Origin: CAYNMC01 sp964398365
GTDB lineage: Bacteria > Patescibacteriota > Microgenomatia > UBA1400 > CAYNMC01
Assembly (NCBI GenBank): GCA_964398365.1
Contig: CAYNMC010000029.1
Coordinates: 1 to 48,448, forward strand
Length of the DNA stretch: 48,448 bases
Direction of reading: 5' to 3'
Both the position numbers and the translations under genes were made by a program. Positions 16,044 to 24,050 of the stretch are shown piece by piece. The number at the start of each line of letters is the position of its first letter. Position 1 is the first letter of the stretch. The notes under the pieces are model-generated. The model was not told where the DNA came from. It searched no databases and saw only the letters and a list, made by a program, of their open reading frames with translations.

Positions 16044-16049
16044 ATTATA
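16044..16049 (-). promoter_or_regulatory. mraY -10 element
   Basis: A perfect TATAAT on the minus strand lies between the dgkA stop and mraY. A normal start distance gives +1 near 16037, so the mraY leader would be about 13 bases. The -35 is poor (TTTTTA at 17 bases). Confidence 0.5.
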
Positions 16050-16052
16050 TCG

Positions 16053-16421
16053 CTAAAATATTTTCTTAAAAATTAAAATTAAACCTATCAAAAAAGAGAA
16101 GCAAGCAGTCAGAAAAACAGCGCCGGCTGAAAAATTTCTTACATCTTTGGTTTCAAGGTAACCTAATTTTAATTTATCTCTTATTAAATCGCAAATCCCC
16201 TCAATTGCCGAATTAAATATCTCTGCCATCATCACCAAAGAAATTAGTAACAAAATGATTAACCATTCTAGGTAGTTAAAATTTAAGAGAAAACCAATGA
16301 TGGTTATCAAGATTGCCGCTAAACAATGAATTTTAAAATTTCTTTCTTTTTTAAAAACCACCCATAAACCTAAAATCGCAAAGCCAAATGACTGAAGTAA
16401 AGTATGAGATTTAATTTTCAT
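16053..16421 (-). CDS. dgkA: Diacylglycerol/undecaprenol kinase
   Basis: Small three-helix membrane kinase; in Gram-positive relatives this family phosphorylates undecaprenol, recycling the lipid carrier for cell-wall synthesis. Visible are HTLLQSFGFAILGLWVVFKKERNFKIH, the catalytic EIFNSAIEGICDLI and the final SAGAVFLTACFSFLIGLILI helix. The ATG at 16421 overlaps the femAB stop (ATGA). A longer reading to 16478 would add 19 residues inside femAB and is not needed. The 122-residue length matches DgkA. Placement before mraY fits a role in supplying undecaprenyl phosphate. Confidence 0.9.
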   Translation of the reverse strand: MKIKSHTLLQSFGFAILGLWVVFKKERNFKIHCLAAILITIIGFLLNFNYLEWLIILLLISLVMMAEIFNSAIEGICDLIRDKLKLGYLETKDVRNFSAGAVFLTACFSFLIGLILIFKKIF

Positions 16422-17443
16422 AGATGCCGCCATTTTTTTCTTAGAATCTCGAAAAAATAAACAAACCAATAATACCATTTTAACGGTAAATCTTGAGCAG
16501 GTAAATAGCTAACTGGGTAACCCCCAAAACCCTTTTTAAAGAAAGTCACCCCGGCAAAACGGTGATTTTTAGCCGAAGCTTCAGGCGCAATTCCCCAAAA
16601 ATCATAAATTTGACACCCTCTTCTTTTTGCTTCTTTAATGGCTTCCCATTGTAATAAATAAGCTGCGGGAATTTTAGGTGCAACTAAAGAAGAAGCAGCA
16701 TAATGATAAACCGCCCTTCTTTGATAAAAAATAATTAAGGCGCAGGCTAAAACTTTTTTGTGCCAAACTGCTTTAAAAAACACAATTTGTTTATCTTTAA
16801 TAAAAGCTTGAAAATGGGCTTTAAAAAATTTTAAAGGAAAGGGAACAAAATGATGTCTTTTGGCAGTTTCCTTTTGTAAACGATCAAGAATTTCAAGGTT
16901 TTTTATTCGTTCACTTTTAACTATTTTTACGCCGTCTCTTATGGCTTTTCTAATAAGATAACGCGTCGTTTTCCGCATCTCCTTCAAAATTAGCAACTCA
17001 TCTTTGTTAAGACCTAATACCCACGTATCTTGGGCATGAAGATGCATGGGTGATTTTAAAAAACCTAAATTTTTAAATTTTTGTTGATTATCAAGGTTAT
17101 TTAAAAGCTGAGGTCTCGCTCTTATAAATAAACAATTTTCTTTATTTCCAAGATTTTTTATAAGATTTAGAAAGGCAATTTGGTAATTTTTCTTCTGCCA
17201 ATTAATAATCGGTCCTCCCGGACATTCTAAATATCTACCTCTTGCGGCTTCCTGTTTAATTAAAAGACAAATCCCCTTCAATATCCCCCTCTCGTAAAAA
17301 CCAAACCGAAATATTTTACGTCTTAAAAGACGGTGAACTTCTCCCCAGTTCCACGAATGAAGAAAATTAACCTGATCTTTTTGTTGGTGTAGAAAATTTT
17401 CCCAAATGGTTTTATTTTTGATTTCTTCGGTTTCGATTTTCAT
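16418..17443 (-). CDS. FemAB-family peptidoglycan branching aminoacyltransferase
   Basis: FemX/A/B enzymes add amino acids from aminoacyl-tRNA to the lysine or diaminopimelate side chain of lipid II, making interpeptide bridges. Two GNAT-like domains are visible: an N-terminal one (FLHSWNWGEVHRLL, YLECPGGPIINW) and a C-terminal one (PAAYLLQWEAIKEAKRRG, IYDFWGIAPEA, GVTFFKKGFGG). The insertion with coiled helices that some Fem proteins have is not obvious. At 341 residues it is typical of the shorter bacterial forms. The 5' end overlaps the aminotransferase gene by 32 bases. The amino acid added cannot be read from sequence. Confidence 0.88.
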   Translation of the reverse strand: MKIETEEIKNKTIWENFLHQQKDQVNFLHSWNWGEVHRLLRRKIFRFGFYERGILKGICLLIKQEAARGRYLECPGGPIINWQKKNYQIAFLNLIKNLGNKENCLFIRARPQLLNNLDNQQKFKNLGFLKSPMHLHAQDTWVLGLNKDELLILKEMRKTTRYLIRKAIRDGVKIVKSERIKNLEILDRLQKETAKRHHFVPFPLKFFKAHFQAFIKDKQIVFFKAVWHKKVLACALIIFYQRRAVYHYAASSLVAPKIPAAYLLQWEAIKEAKRRGCQIYDFWGIAPEASAKNHRFAGVTFFKKGFGGYPVSYLPAQDLPLKWYYWFVYFFEILRKKWRHL

Positions 17444-18701
17444 AAAATTCTTCTAGACAACTCACCACGCGGCGGGCATCTTTCATTGACATTTTAGGAA
17501 ACGTAGGCAAGTTTATAATATCTTTAATTAACTTCTCCGCTACCGGACAACTGCCAAGTTTATAGCCAATTTTTTTTAAACTTGTTCCCCGGGGAGCAAT
17601 CACCTTGTCATACCACGTACCCAAAATAATTTTTCTCTTTTGACAAAAATTTCTTAATTCTTGAGCGTGAACTACCTTTAGGGGAAACCTCAAGTAAATT
17701 CCTTTTTTTAGTTTGTTTAAATTAAAAAATTGTAAACCTTTTATCTTTTTTAATTGTCGAAAATAATATTGAGCAATCTTTCTTCTCTTGATGTTGAATT
17801 TATCTATTTTTTTTAGCTGATGTAGGGCAAGAATCGCTAAAACATTAGGTAATTTTTTAGGATAATAATCCTTAAAAGGTTTTCCCTTTTTTTCATTTTC
17901 TTTGACTTGTTTCTCTAAAAGACCTAGTTTTTGTAAGCCTACTAAAATTACTTTACCAAGGCTAAACTTTCCCACTGGTAACCAAAAATAGGTTAAAACA
18001 ACCAATGAGCAGGCGAGGGGATAAAATAACTGTTTAAAAATCCACCAATAGTCTGGAAAATTAATTGCTTGATAAATTTTTTTAATTTCTTTTGCTAAAT
18101 TTTTATTTTTGGTGATCAACATCCCCCCATTAGTCGAAGAAATAACCTTGTCGCTCCCAAAACTAAAAAAGGCAAATTCCCCAAATTGACCAATTTTTCT
18201 CCCTTTATAAGTAGCACCCAAAGCTTGAGCACCGTCTTCTATGATTTTTAAATGATGTTTTTTTGCTACTACTTGAATTTCTGTGATATCATCGGGAATC
18301 CCAAAAAGATTTTGAAGGATGATCGCTTTGGTTTTAGATGTAATTTTTTTCTCTAAATCAAGAGGATCCAAACTGAAAGAATGCGGTTTAACATCCACAA
18401 AAACCGGTTTAAGTCCTGCAAAACGAACACTGTTACTAACCACAACACAAGAAAAGGCTTGAAGTAAAATTTCGCTTCCTTTGGGAAATTTTAAAGCTTC
18501 TAAACCCACCTGTAAGGCAGCACGGCCGGTATGAAAAGAAAAAATATAGGGAACGGCAAATAATTTTTTAAATTGATTTTCCAGACAACTAATAGCTTTG
18601 CCTTTCTTCCAGAAAAATGGACAAAAAAAATTTAACAATGCTAAAAGAGTATCATCCCAAAAATTATTTGGTGCCAGACTAATCAAAATTGGTTTAGTCA
18701 T
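17412..18701 (-). CDS. DegT/DnrJ/EryC1/StrS-family PLP aminotransferase
   Basis: These enzymes usually transaminate keto groups of nucleotide sugars. Counting from the TTG three codons upstream, the cofactor residues are the EDGAQALG motif (Asp159) and the Schiff-base Lys188 in FSFGSDKVIS; an N-terminal HTGRAALQVGL loop is also present. A C-terminal helical region with KKLPNVLAILALHQLKKID follows. A hydrophobic stretch around 225-250 (LFYPLACSLVVLTYFWLPVG) is unusual and could contact the membrane. The ATG at 18701 is preferred over the TTG at 18710. It lies between murF and femAB, overlapping both, so it may modify a cell-wall sugar precursor. The substrate is unknown. Confidence 0.85.
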   Translation of the reverse strand: MTKPILISLAPNNFWDDTLLALLNFFCPFFWKKGKAISCLENQFKKLFAVPYIFSFHTGRAALQVGLEALKFPKGSEILLQAFSCVVVSNSVRFAGLKPVFVDVKPHSFSLDPLDLEKKITSKTKAIILQNLFGIPDDITEIQVVAKKHHLKIIEDGAQALGATYKGRKIGQFGEFAFFSFGSDKVISSTNGGMLITKNKNLAKEIKKIYQAINFPDYWWIFKQLFYPLACSLVVLTYFWLPVGKFSLGKVILVGLQKLGLLEKQVKENEKKGKPFKDYYPKKLPNVLAILALHQLKKIDKFNIKRRKIAQYYFRQLKKIKGLQFFNLNKLKKGIYLRFPLKVVHAQELRNFCQKRKIILGTWYDKVIAPRGTSLKKIGYKLGSCPVAEKLIKDIINLPTFPKMSMKDARRVVSCLEEFYENRNRRNQK

Positions 18702-20118
18702 TTTTTTCAAAGATGTTTTTGATATTACGCGGCACGCGACCCTCCCATAAAACCACCCAGCGGGAGTTAAAACAGTCTTTAAGATAATTAATAATCTTTA
18801 ACTCTTGACGACTAATTAAAAATTTATTTTGCTCTTCTTTACTTAATCCCTTCTGAAAAGCCTGACCGAAGTTTTGGCTGGTCACAATAATCTTCTCAGC
18901 CAGCTTCACCATCATCTTTCCCATTTGACGATGAACTTTATCACTAACCTCTCCTAATTCAATAATTCCTGAAGTAACAATAATTTTGCGCCTTTTCTCT
19001 TGAGCTAAAAAACTTAAAGCCTTTTTAAAACCTTCAGGGTTGCTCGAATAACTATCATCAAAAATTAAAATTCCGCCCCTACCTCTTTTTTTCTTCAATA
19101 AGAAAAACTTCTTTAATTTGGGAATTATTTTTTTTAACTTATTTTTGGAAACTTTAAAATGTTGTGCCAGAAACTCACCCGCAGCTAAACTTTCCTCAAA
19201 ATCCTTGCTTTTCGCACCATAAAGCAAGCTAAAACAAGGTCTTTTTCTTTTATTTAACTTCCGACAATACTTATCTTTTGCATTAAATAAAGCCAAGCCG
19301 TTTTGAGGAAGACTTTCAATTAATTCATATTTAGCTTCAAGAATATTTTTAAAACTTCCAAAAAGGGCATAATGCTGGTAATTAATTCCCGTAATAATAC
19401 CAATTTTGGGTGAAACCAATTCACAAATTTTTTTAATTTCTCCTCTTTTATAAGCACCCATTTCTACTAAAAAAATTTTATGCTTCTTATTTAAAGAAAA
19501 AAGTGCCGTTTTAGCAATGCCAATTTCGGTATTAATATTACCTGAAGTTTTAAGCACTTTATAGCCTAAGGCTAAAATTTCCGCTAAGACCTCTTTAGTT
19601 GTGCTCTTGCCAAAACTGCCGGTAATCCCAATAACAATTAAATTTTTGTTTTTTTTGATTTTTTGTTTAGCTAAATAAATTATGAGTTTTTTCAATGGCC
19701 AAAAAAATATAGCGGTTAATAAAATTGTTAATGAACTTAAAAGCGGTACAAGATAATAAATTACCAAAAGGGTTAAAAGAAGATTAAAAATAAATTTATC
19801 TTCAAAAGGGATTAAGGTTGCTAAAAATTTATAAATCACAAAGAGCAAACGGTAGCTCAGAAAAATAAAAATTAAAAAACTTAAAAAGATTCTTAGCGTA
19901 AATTGAGGATATTTATTAAATGGGTAAAAATTTAAAAAATTTAAATAATGAAAAAACTCACTTCTTTCTTCTAAATTAGTAAATCTTAGCTTTAAACGGT
20001 CTAAACGATACTCTACCAATTGCCAAACATAAAAAGAGTATAAAAGAAATTTTAAAATTTGGGAAATTAAGAAAATAAAAAAAGAAAAATAAAGTAATCT
20101 AAATAAAAAAATTAGCAT
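18694..20118 (-). CDS. murF: MurF-like Mur ligase with membrane N-terminus
   Basis: MurF adds D-Ala-D-Ala to UDP-MurNAc-tripeptide. The ligase core is clear: P-loop GITGSFGKSTT (164-174), EMGAYKRGEI (219-228), GINYQHYALFGS, then FDDSYSSNPEG and a C-terminal domain with ELGEVSDKVHRQMG. Residues 1-155, where MurF normally has its UDP-binding domain, instead hold about four hydrophobic segments. The central domain is also short: the NVYNALA-type strand and loop before the C-terminal domain is missing, leaving residues 300-345 in its place. The 5' end overlaps the hydrolase gene by 7 bases. Function as MurF is supported by the cluster but the substrate mode may differ. Confidence 0.85.
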   Translation of the reverse strand: MLIFLFRLLYFSFFIFLISQILKFLLYSFYVWQLVEYRLDRLKLRFTNLEERSEFFHYLNFLNFYPFNKYPQFTLRIFLSFLIFIFLSYRLLFVIYKFLATLIPFEDKFIFNLLLTLLVIYYLVPLLSSLTILLTAIFFWPLKKLIIYLAKQKIKKNKNLIVIGITGSFGKSTTKEVLAEILALGYKVLKTSGNINTEIGIAKTALFSLNKKHKIFLVEMGAYKRGEIKKICELVSPKIGIITGINYQHYALFGSFKNILEAKYELIESLPQNGLALFNAKDKYCRKLNKRKRPCFSLLYGAKSKDFEESLAAGEFLAQHFKVSKNKLKKIIPKLKKFFLLKKKRGRGGILIFDDSYSSNPEGFKKALSFLAQEKRRKIIVTSGIIELGEVSDKVHRQMGKMMVKLAEKIIVTSQNFGQAFQKGLSKEEQNKFLISRQELKIINYLKDCFNSRWVVLWEGRVPRNIKNIFEKND

Positions 20119-20822
20119 TTCCCAAAAGTAATAATTTTACTGGCAATTTCTTCTGGTAATTTAAATAGCAAGTCATGACCTTCATTATTATAAATAATTA
20201 ACTTACTATTTTTTATTTTACTCGCTAAAAGATAAGCGTCATTGACCGGAGTTAATCTGTCTTTTCTACCCCAAAGAATTAAGGTAGGTACTTTAATTTT
20301 TTTAAGATGAGGAGTGAGGTCTTTAGCAATTAAATTAACTAAAGTTGGTCTTAAAAAACCCGCTGCTCGATAATAATCTTTTTCACCAATTAAAGTGTAA
20401 AAAAACCAACGACTGGGTTTCTTGAGAAAATTTAATAAGGGGGTAAAAAATATTTTCTTGCCTGTTCTGGCTAAAAATTGAAAAAATATTTTTTTAAAGT
20501 TTTTTTTGCTTTTGATACCGGCACTGGCAATCAAAACTAATTTTTCTGCCTGATAACCTTGAGCTAAAAAGTATAAAGCGATCCTGCCCCCGTTAGAATG
20601 ACCCAAAAGAATGGGATTTTTTATTCTCTTTCTTAAAAGATATTTATTTAACCAAAGAGCATAATCCTTCAAATCCCAAGGAGCTTTTAATTTATTTTTA
20701 TAAAAACCGGGTAAATGAGGTAAATAGACGTTAAACTTCTTTTTAAGAATCTTAATGAGGGGTTGCCAACGAGAAAGTTTCGACTGCCAGCCGTGAAGAA
20801 TCACAATCGTTTGACCACTCAT
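20112..20822 (-). CDS. Alpha/beta hydrolase of the dcw cluster
   Basis: A compact 236-residue alpha/beta hydrolase. Visible are the oxyanion strand VILHGW (7-12), nucleophile elbow GHSNGG with Ser76, acid Asp188 in GRKDRLTP and His216 in NEGHDLLF, with a helical cap at about 110-165. No signal peptide is seen, so it should act in the cytoplasm. It lies 5 bases after yvcK and overlaps murF by 7 bases, which suggests co-translation with the wall genes. It may be an esterase or thioesterase; the substrate is unknown. Confidence 0.8.
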   Translation of the reverse strand: MSGQTIVILHGWQSKLSRWQPLIKILKKKFNVYLPHLPGFYKNKLKAPWDLKDYALWLNKYLLRKRIKNPILLGHSNGGRIALYFLAQGYQAEKLVLIASAGIKSKKNFKKIFFQFLARTGKKIFFTPLLNFLKKPSRWFFYTLIGEKDYYRAAGFLRPTLVNLIAKDLTPHLKKIKVPTLILWGRKDRLTPVNDAYLLASKIKNSKLIIYNNEGHDLLFKLPEEIASKIITFGKC

Positions 20823-20827
20823 TGTTT

Positions 20828-21832
20828 TTAGCTAAAAAAACTGTGGATTAGTTTTGCTAATTTAAAAGAGTCATGTCTAATCAAACTTCTCTCAAGAATG
20901 TCTGAAGCTGGCTTCTTGTAAATTTTATCTGATAAAACATCGGCCCTAATAACTTTTATTTCAGGATTTTTCTCAAGATCATCTTCAACTCTCACAGATT
21001 TTTCTTTTCGCCAATAATACTTTTCTACAAAAGCGGGAATTTTTTTGTTATTAATAATTACCATGTCTGGTTTCCGACCTAAATATTTAATTATTTCTTT
21101 AAGATGATCTGAAGCTTTAAAACCAGCTGTTTGGCCCGCTTTCGTCATTAAATTGAGAATATACAAAATTTTTCCCTTTGCTTTTCTCAAAGCCGCAGCT
21201 ATACCTCCAACAATAAGATTGGCTAAAAGAGAAGTATAAAGATCGCCGGGGGCTAAAATAATTAAATCAGCTTTCTTAATTTCTCTTATAGCCTCCGGTG
21301 TGGCGTAAGCTGCTGGCTCCAACCAGAGCTTAATAATTTTTTTTCTTGTTTCAGAAGAGGGTTCGTCAATTTCGTGTTCTCCCCTAATAATTCTGCCATC
21401 TTCATATTCTGCTACCAAGTTAACCTTAGTCAAAGTTACGGGGATGACGCGACCAGTAATCCTCAAAACTTTACCGGTTTTTTTAATGGCCTCGTATTGT
21501 GAACCCAAAATATCCGCAAGCGCTGCCATAAACAAATTGCCAAACGTCATCCCATTTAAAGCGCCGCTGCCCTTACAAAAACGATAAATAAAGAGGTTTC
21601 GCATAATCTTCTCCGTCTCATTATTACCCGAAGCCAATGCCACAAAACATTGACGAATGTCAGAAGTTGGTAAAAGACCGAATTCATCTCTAATTATTCG
21701 GTTACTGCCACCGCTGTCAGCCATCGAGACAATTGCCACTAAATCCTCAAAATATTTTTTAAGCCCGGAAAGAACAACAAAAGTGCCTGTACCTCCCCCA
21801 ATCACTACAATCTTTTTTTGTTTAATTATCAT
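20828..21832 (-). CDS. yvcK: YvcK/CofD-like UDP-sugar-binding regulator
   Basis: YvcK proteins bind UDP-GlcNAc and tune carbon flow into peptidoglycan. The N-terminal GGGTGTF loop (12-18), MADSGGSNRIIRDEFGLLPTSD-type segment, and APGDLYTSLLANLIVGG are diagnostic. At 334 residues it has the usual length. The related CofD makes F420, but the lack of other F420 genes and the wall-gene context support YvcK. The start overlaps murA by 11 bases. It sits immediately downstream of murA, the committed step it could regulate. Confidence 0.9.
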   Translation of the reverse strand: MIIKQKKIVVIGGGTGTFVVLSGLKKYFEDLVAIVSMADSGGSNRIIRDEFGLLPTSDIRQCFVALASGNNETEKIMRNLFIYRFCKGSGALNGMTFGNLFMAALADILGSQYEAIKKTGKVLRITGRVIPVTLTKVNLVAEYEDGRIIRGEHEIDEPSSETRKKIIKLWLEPAAYATPEAIREIKKADLIILAPGDLYTSLLANLIVGGIAAALRKAKGKILYILNLMTKAGQTAGFKASDHLKEIIKYLGRKPDMVIINNKKIPAFVEKYYWRKEKSVRVEDDLEKNPEIKVIRADVLSDKIYKKPASDILERSLIRHDSFKLAKLIHSFFS

Positions 21833-23159
21833 TGGTATAACTGATCCTTTTTATGTTTGCTCCCAATTGAGCTAATCTCCCATCTAAATCTTCATAACCC
21901 CGATCAATCTGTTCTACCCCTTCTAAAACTGTTGTGCCTTTGTCTGCAATCAAACCTGCCAAAACTAAGGTGGCACCGGCTCTTAAATCTAAAATTTTTG
22001 ACTTAATGGCAGTCAAAGGGGTTTGTCCTTGAATTTTTATCCCATGTTTATATTTTTCCCAGCCAGCCTCGAGATTAAAATTATAAAACTTATTTGGATT
22101 TGACACCTGAGGCTGAAAATAAGTAATTTTTGCTCCCATTTTTTTTAAACTTTCTACATAACCAAATCTTTCTTCATAAATTGTTTCAATAATTTTACTC
22201 ATGCCCCTAGCTTGAGTGGCCAAAACTGCCCAGAGCGGTTGCCAATCAGTCATAAAACCAGGATAAGGACGGGTAACAACTTTAACGGCTTTTAAAGGCT
22301 TTTTATAAAAAAAGCGAATACCATAATTACCAATCTCAAAGCCTCCTCCAGCTTCCTCCAGTTTTTTTAAAAAAGCTTTTAAGTATTTCTCCTGAGCATT
22401 TTCTACAACAATATCTCCTTGAGTGATGATTGCCGCTACAGCATAGGAAACAGCTTCATTTCTATCGGGCATGATTTTATAAATCGTGGGTCTTAGATTT
22501 TTTACGCCTATAATTTCGATTTTTCGATTTTTTAAACGTTTAATTTTGGCACCCATTTTATTTAAGAAATTTATAAGATCATCAACTTCTGGTTCTTCGG
22601 CTGCATTTTCCAAAAGGGTTTTTCCTTGAGCCAAAACTCCTGCCATAATTAAAGTCTCCGTGCCCGTATGAGTATTTTTGGCAAATTTATACGTTGTCCC
22701 CCTCAATTTACTACATTCTGCTTTGATCATATTTTTTTCAATGACGATTTTTGCCCCTAAAGATTTCAAACCTGCAAAATGACGATCTAATGGTCTCCGG
22801 CCGATTTTATCACCTCCCGGTAAAGGTACCACTGCCTTACCAAATCTTGCTAAAAGGGGCCCTAGAAAAAGTAGGGAAGCCCGGGAAACGTTTCCCCATG
22901 ATTTTGGAATCATAAATTTTGAGACTTTAGCAGTATTAATCATTAAAGTTCTTTCACCACATTCTTTGATTTCGCCACCTAAAGCTTTGATAATTTTTTG
23001 AGTATGATCAACATCAGCAATTTTAGAAAAATTAAGAAGGCGCGTCTCTCCTGGAGCCAAAAGCGAAGCGGTCATCAATTTGAAGGAGGCGTTTTTTGCC
23101 CCTCCCAATCTAATTGCTCCTTTTAAAGGATAACCACCTTTAATAAACAATTTCTCCAT
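21822..23159 (-). CDS. murA: UDP-GlcNAc 1-carboxyvinyltransferase
   Basis: MurA transfers enolpyruvate from PEP to UDP-GlcNAc, the first committed step of peptidoglycan synthesis. The two-domain EPSP-synthase-like fold is full length (445). Visible are GGAKNAS with Lys22-Asn23, SRASLLFLGPLLARFG, FMTDWQP with the catalytic Asp, and DLRAGATLVLAGLIA plus QIDRGYEDL at the end. The active-site loop reads PGGDKIGRRPLDRH, with Asp117 (GAT at 22811-22809) where most enzymes have Cys. That change is known from Mycobacterium and Chlamydia and blocks fosfomycin. It overlaps murB by 20 bases. Confidence 0.95.
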   Translation of the reverse strand: MEKLFIKGGYPLKGAIRLGGAKNASFKLMTASLLAPGETRLLNFSKIADVDHTQKIIKALGGEIKECGERTLMINTAKVSKFMIPKSWGNVSRASLLFLGPLLARFGKAVVPLPGGDKIGRRPLDRHFAGLKSLGAKIVIEKNMIKAECSKLRGTTYKFAKNTHTGTETLIMAGVLAQGKTLLENAAEEPEVDDLINFLNKMGAKIKRLKNRKIEIIGVKNLRPTIYKIMPDRNEAVSYAVAAIITQGDIVVENAQEKYLKAFLKKLEEAGGGFEIGNYGIRFFYKKPLKAVKVVTRPYPGFMTDWQPLWAVLATQARGMSKIIETIYEERFGYVESLKKMGAKITYFQPQVSNPNKFYNFNLEAGWEKYKHGIKIQGQTPLTAIKSKILDLRAGATLVLAGLIADKGTTVLEGVEQIDRGYEDLDGRLAQLGANIKRISYTNDN

Positions 23160-24048
23160 TAAAATCTCCTAGAAAAAAAATCTCAGGCTCAAGCATGATT
23201 CCAAATTTATCTCTAACCCTTTTTTGAATCAATTTAATTAACATCACCACCTCTTCTGCCTTTGCTTCACCAAGGTTAATAAAAAAATTAGCATGTTTTT
23301 GAGAAATTTTAAGGTTACCAAAAATTTTTCCCTTTAAACCAATTTTCTCAATTAAATAACCAGCACTTTCTTGGGGAGGATTTTTAAAAATACAGCCAGC
23401 GCTTTTGCCTTTAGGCTGACAAAAGCGTTTTTTTTGAAATTGCTCAATTTTTTCTTTTATCATTCTTTTTTCACTTTTTTTCAAGTTCAAGACTGCCTCA
23501 AAAATTAAATCATTTTTTTTTCTAAAAAGACTGGTACGATATCCAAAATGACAATTTTCTGGCCCCAATTCATAAATTTTACCATTTCTATCTATTATTT
23601 TTATTTTCTCGATCTTCTGACTTATCCAATAGTCCTTAACGCCAGCATTACCCACAATTGCCCCCCCCAAAGTTCCAGGGATACCAACTAAAAACTCCAA
23701 ACCTGATAATGAATGATTCACACAAAAACTCAATAATTTTGGCAAAGTTATGCCAGCACCGGCAATAACGCTTATTTTTCCCTGCTCATGCTTGATTTTT
23801 AAATCTTGATTTTTGATTTTTATCACCAAACCTCTTACTCCCTTATCGGCAATTAAAAGGTTGCTGCCCCCTCCTAAAAAATAAAGAGGAATTTTCAGGT
23901 TTCTTGCCCAAGCTAAGACTTTTTTAATTTCCTCGTAAGTTTTTACTTCTGTAAAATAGTCTGCGGGGCCACCAATATCCAAAGTCGTGTAAGGAGCAAG
24001 CTTAACATTTTTTTGAATTTTTAATCTTGAATTTTGCTGATTTCTCAT
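23140..24048 (-). CDS. murB: UDP-N-acetylenolpyruvoylglucosamine reductase
   Basis: FAD-dependent reduction of the MurA product to UDP-MurNAc. FAD-binding motifs are YTTLDIGGPADYF, LGGGSNLLI (58-66) and GLEFLVGIPGTLGGAIVGNAG (in part, 116-136). FGYRTSLF supplies the conserved Arg. The short type II form without the Tyr loop is seen. The catalytic proton donor, commonly Ser in SAGSxFKNP, is Cys219 in SAGCIFKNP; Cys variants exist in other phyla. Glu in MLEPEI is present. The gene carries an 8-G run over the Gly128-Gly129 codons. Confidence 0.95.
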   Translation of the reverse strand: MRNQQNSRLKIQKNVKLAPYTTLDIGGPADYFTEVKTYEEIKKVLAWARNLKIPLYFLGGGSNLLIADKGVRGLVIKIKNQDLKIKHEQGKISVIAGAGITLPKLLSFCVNHSLSGLEFLVGIPGTLGGAIVGNAGVKDYWISQKIEKIKIIDRNGKIYELGPENCHFGYRTSLFRKKNDLIFEAVLNLKKSEKRMIKEKIEQFQKKRFCQPKGKSAGCIFKNPPQESAGYLIEKIGLKGKIFGNLKISQKHANFFINLGEAKAEEVVMLIKLIQKRVRDKFGIMLEPEIFFLGDFNGEIVY

Positions 24049-24050
24049 TT

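Noticed and set aside
16422..16478. A 19-residue extension of dgkA
   Set aside because: It would overlap femAB by 61 bases, while ATG at 16421 gives a clean ATGA overlap and the normal family length.
17586..17593. CCCCGGGG palindrome in the aminotransferase gene
   Set aside because: It lies in normal coding sequence and has no repeat partner.
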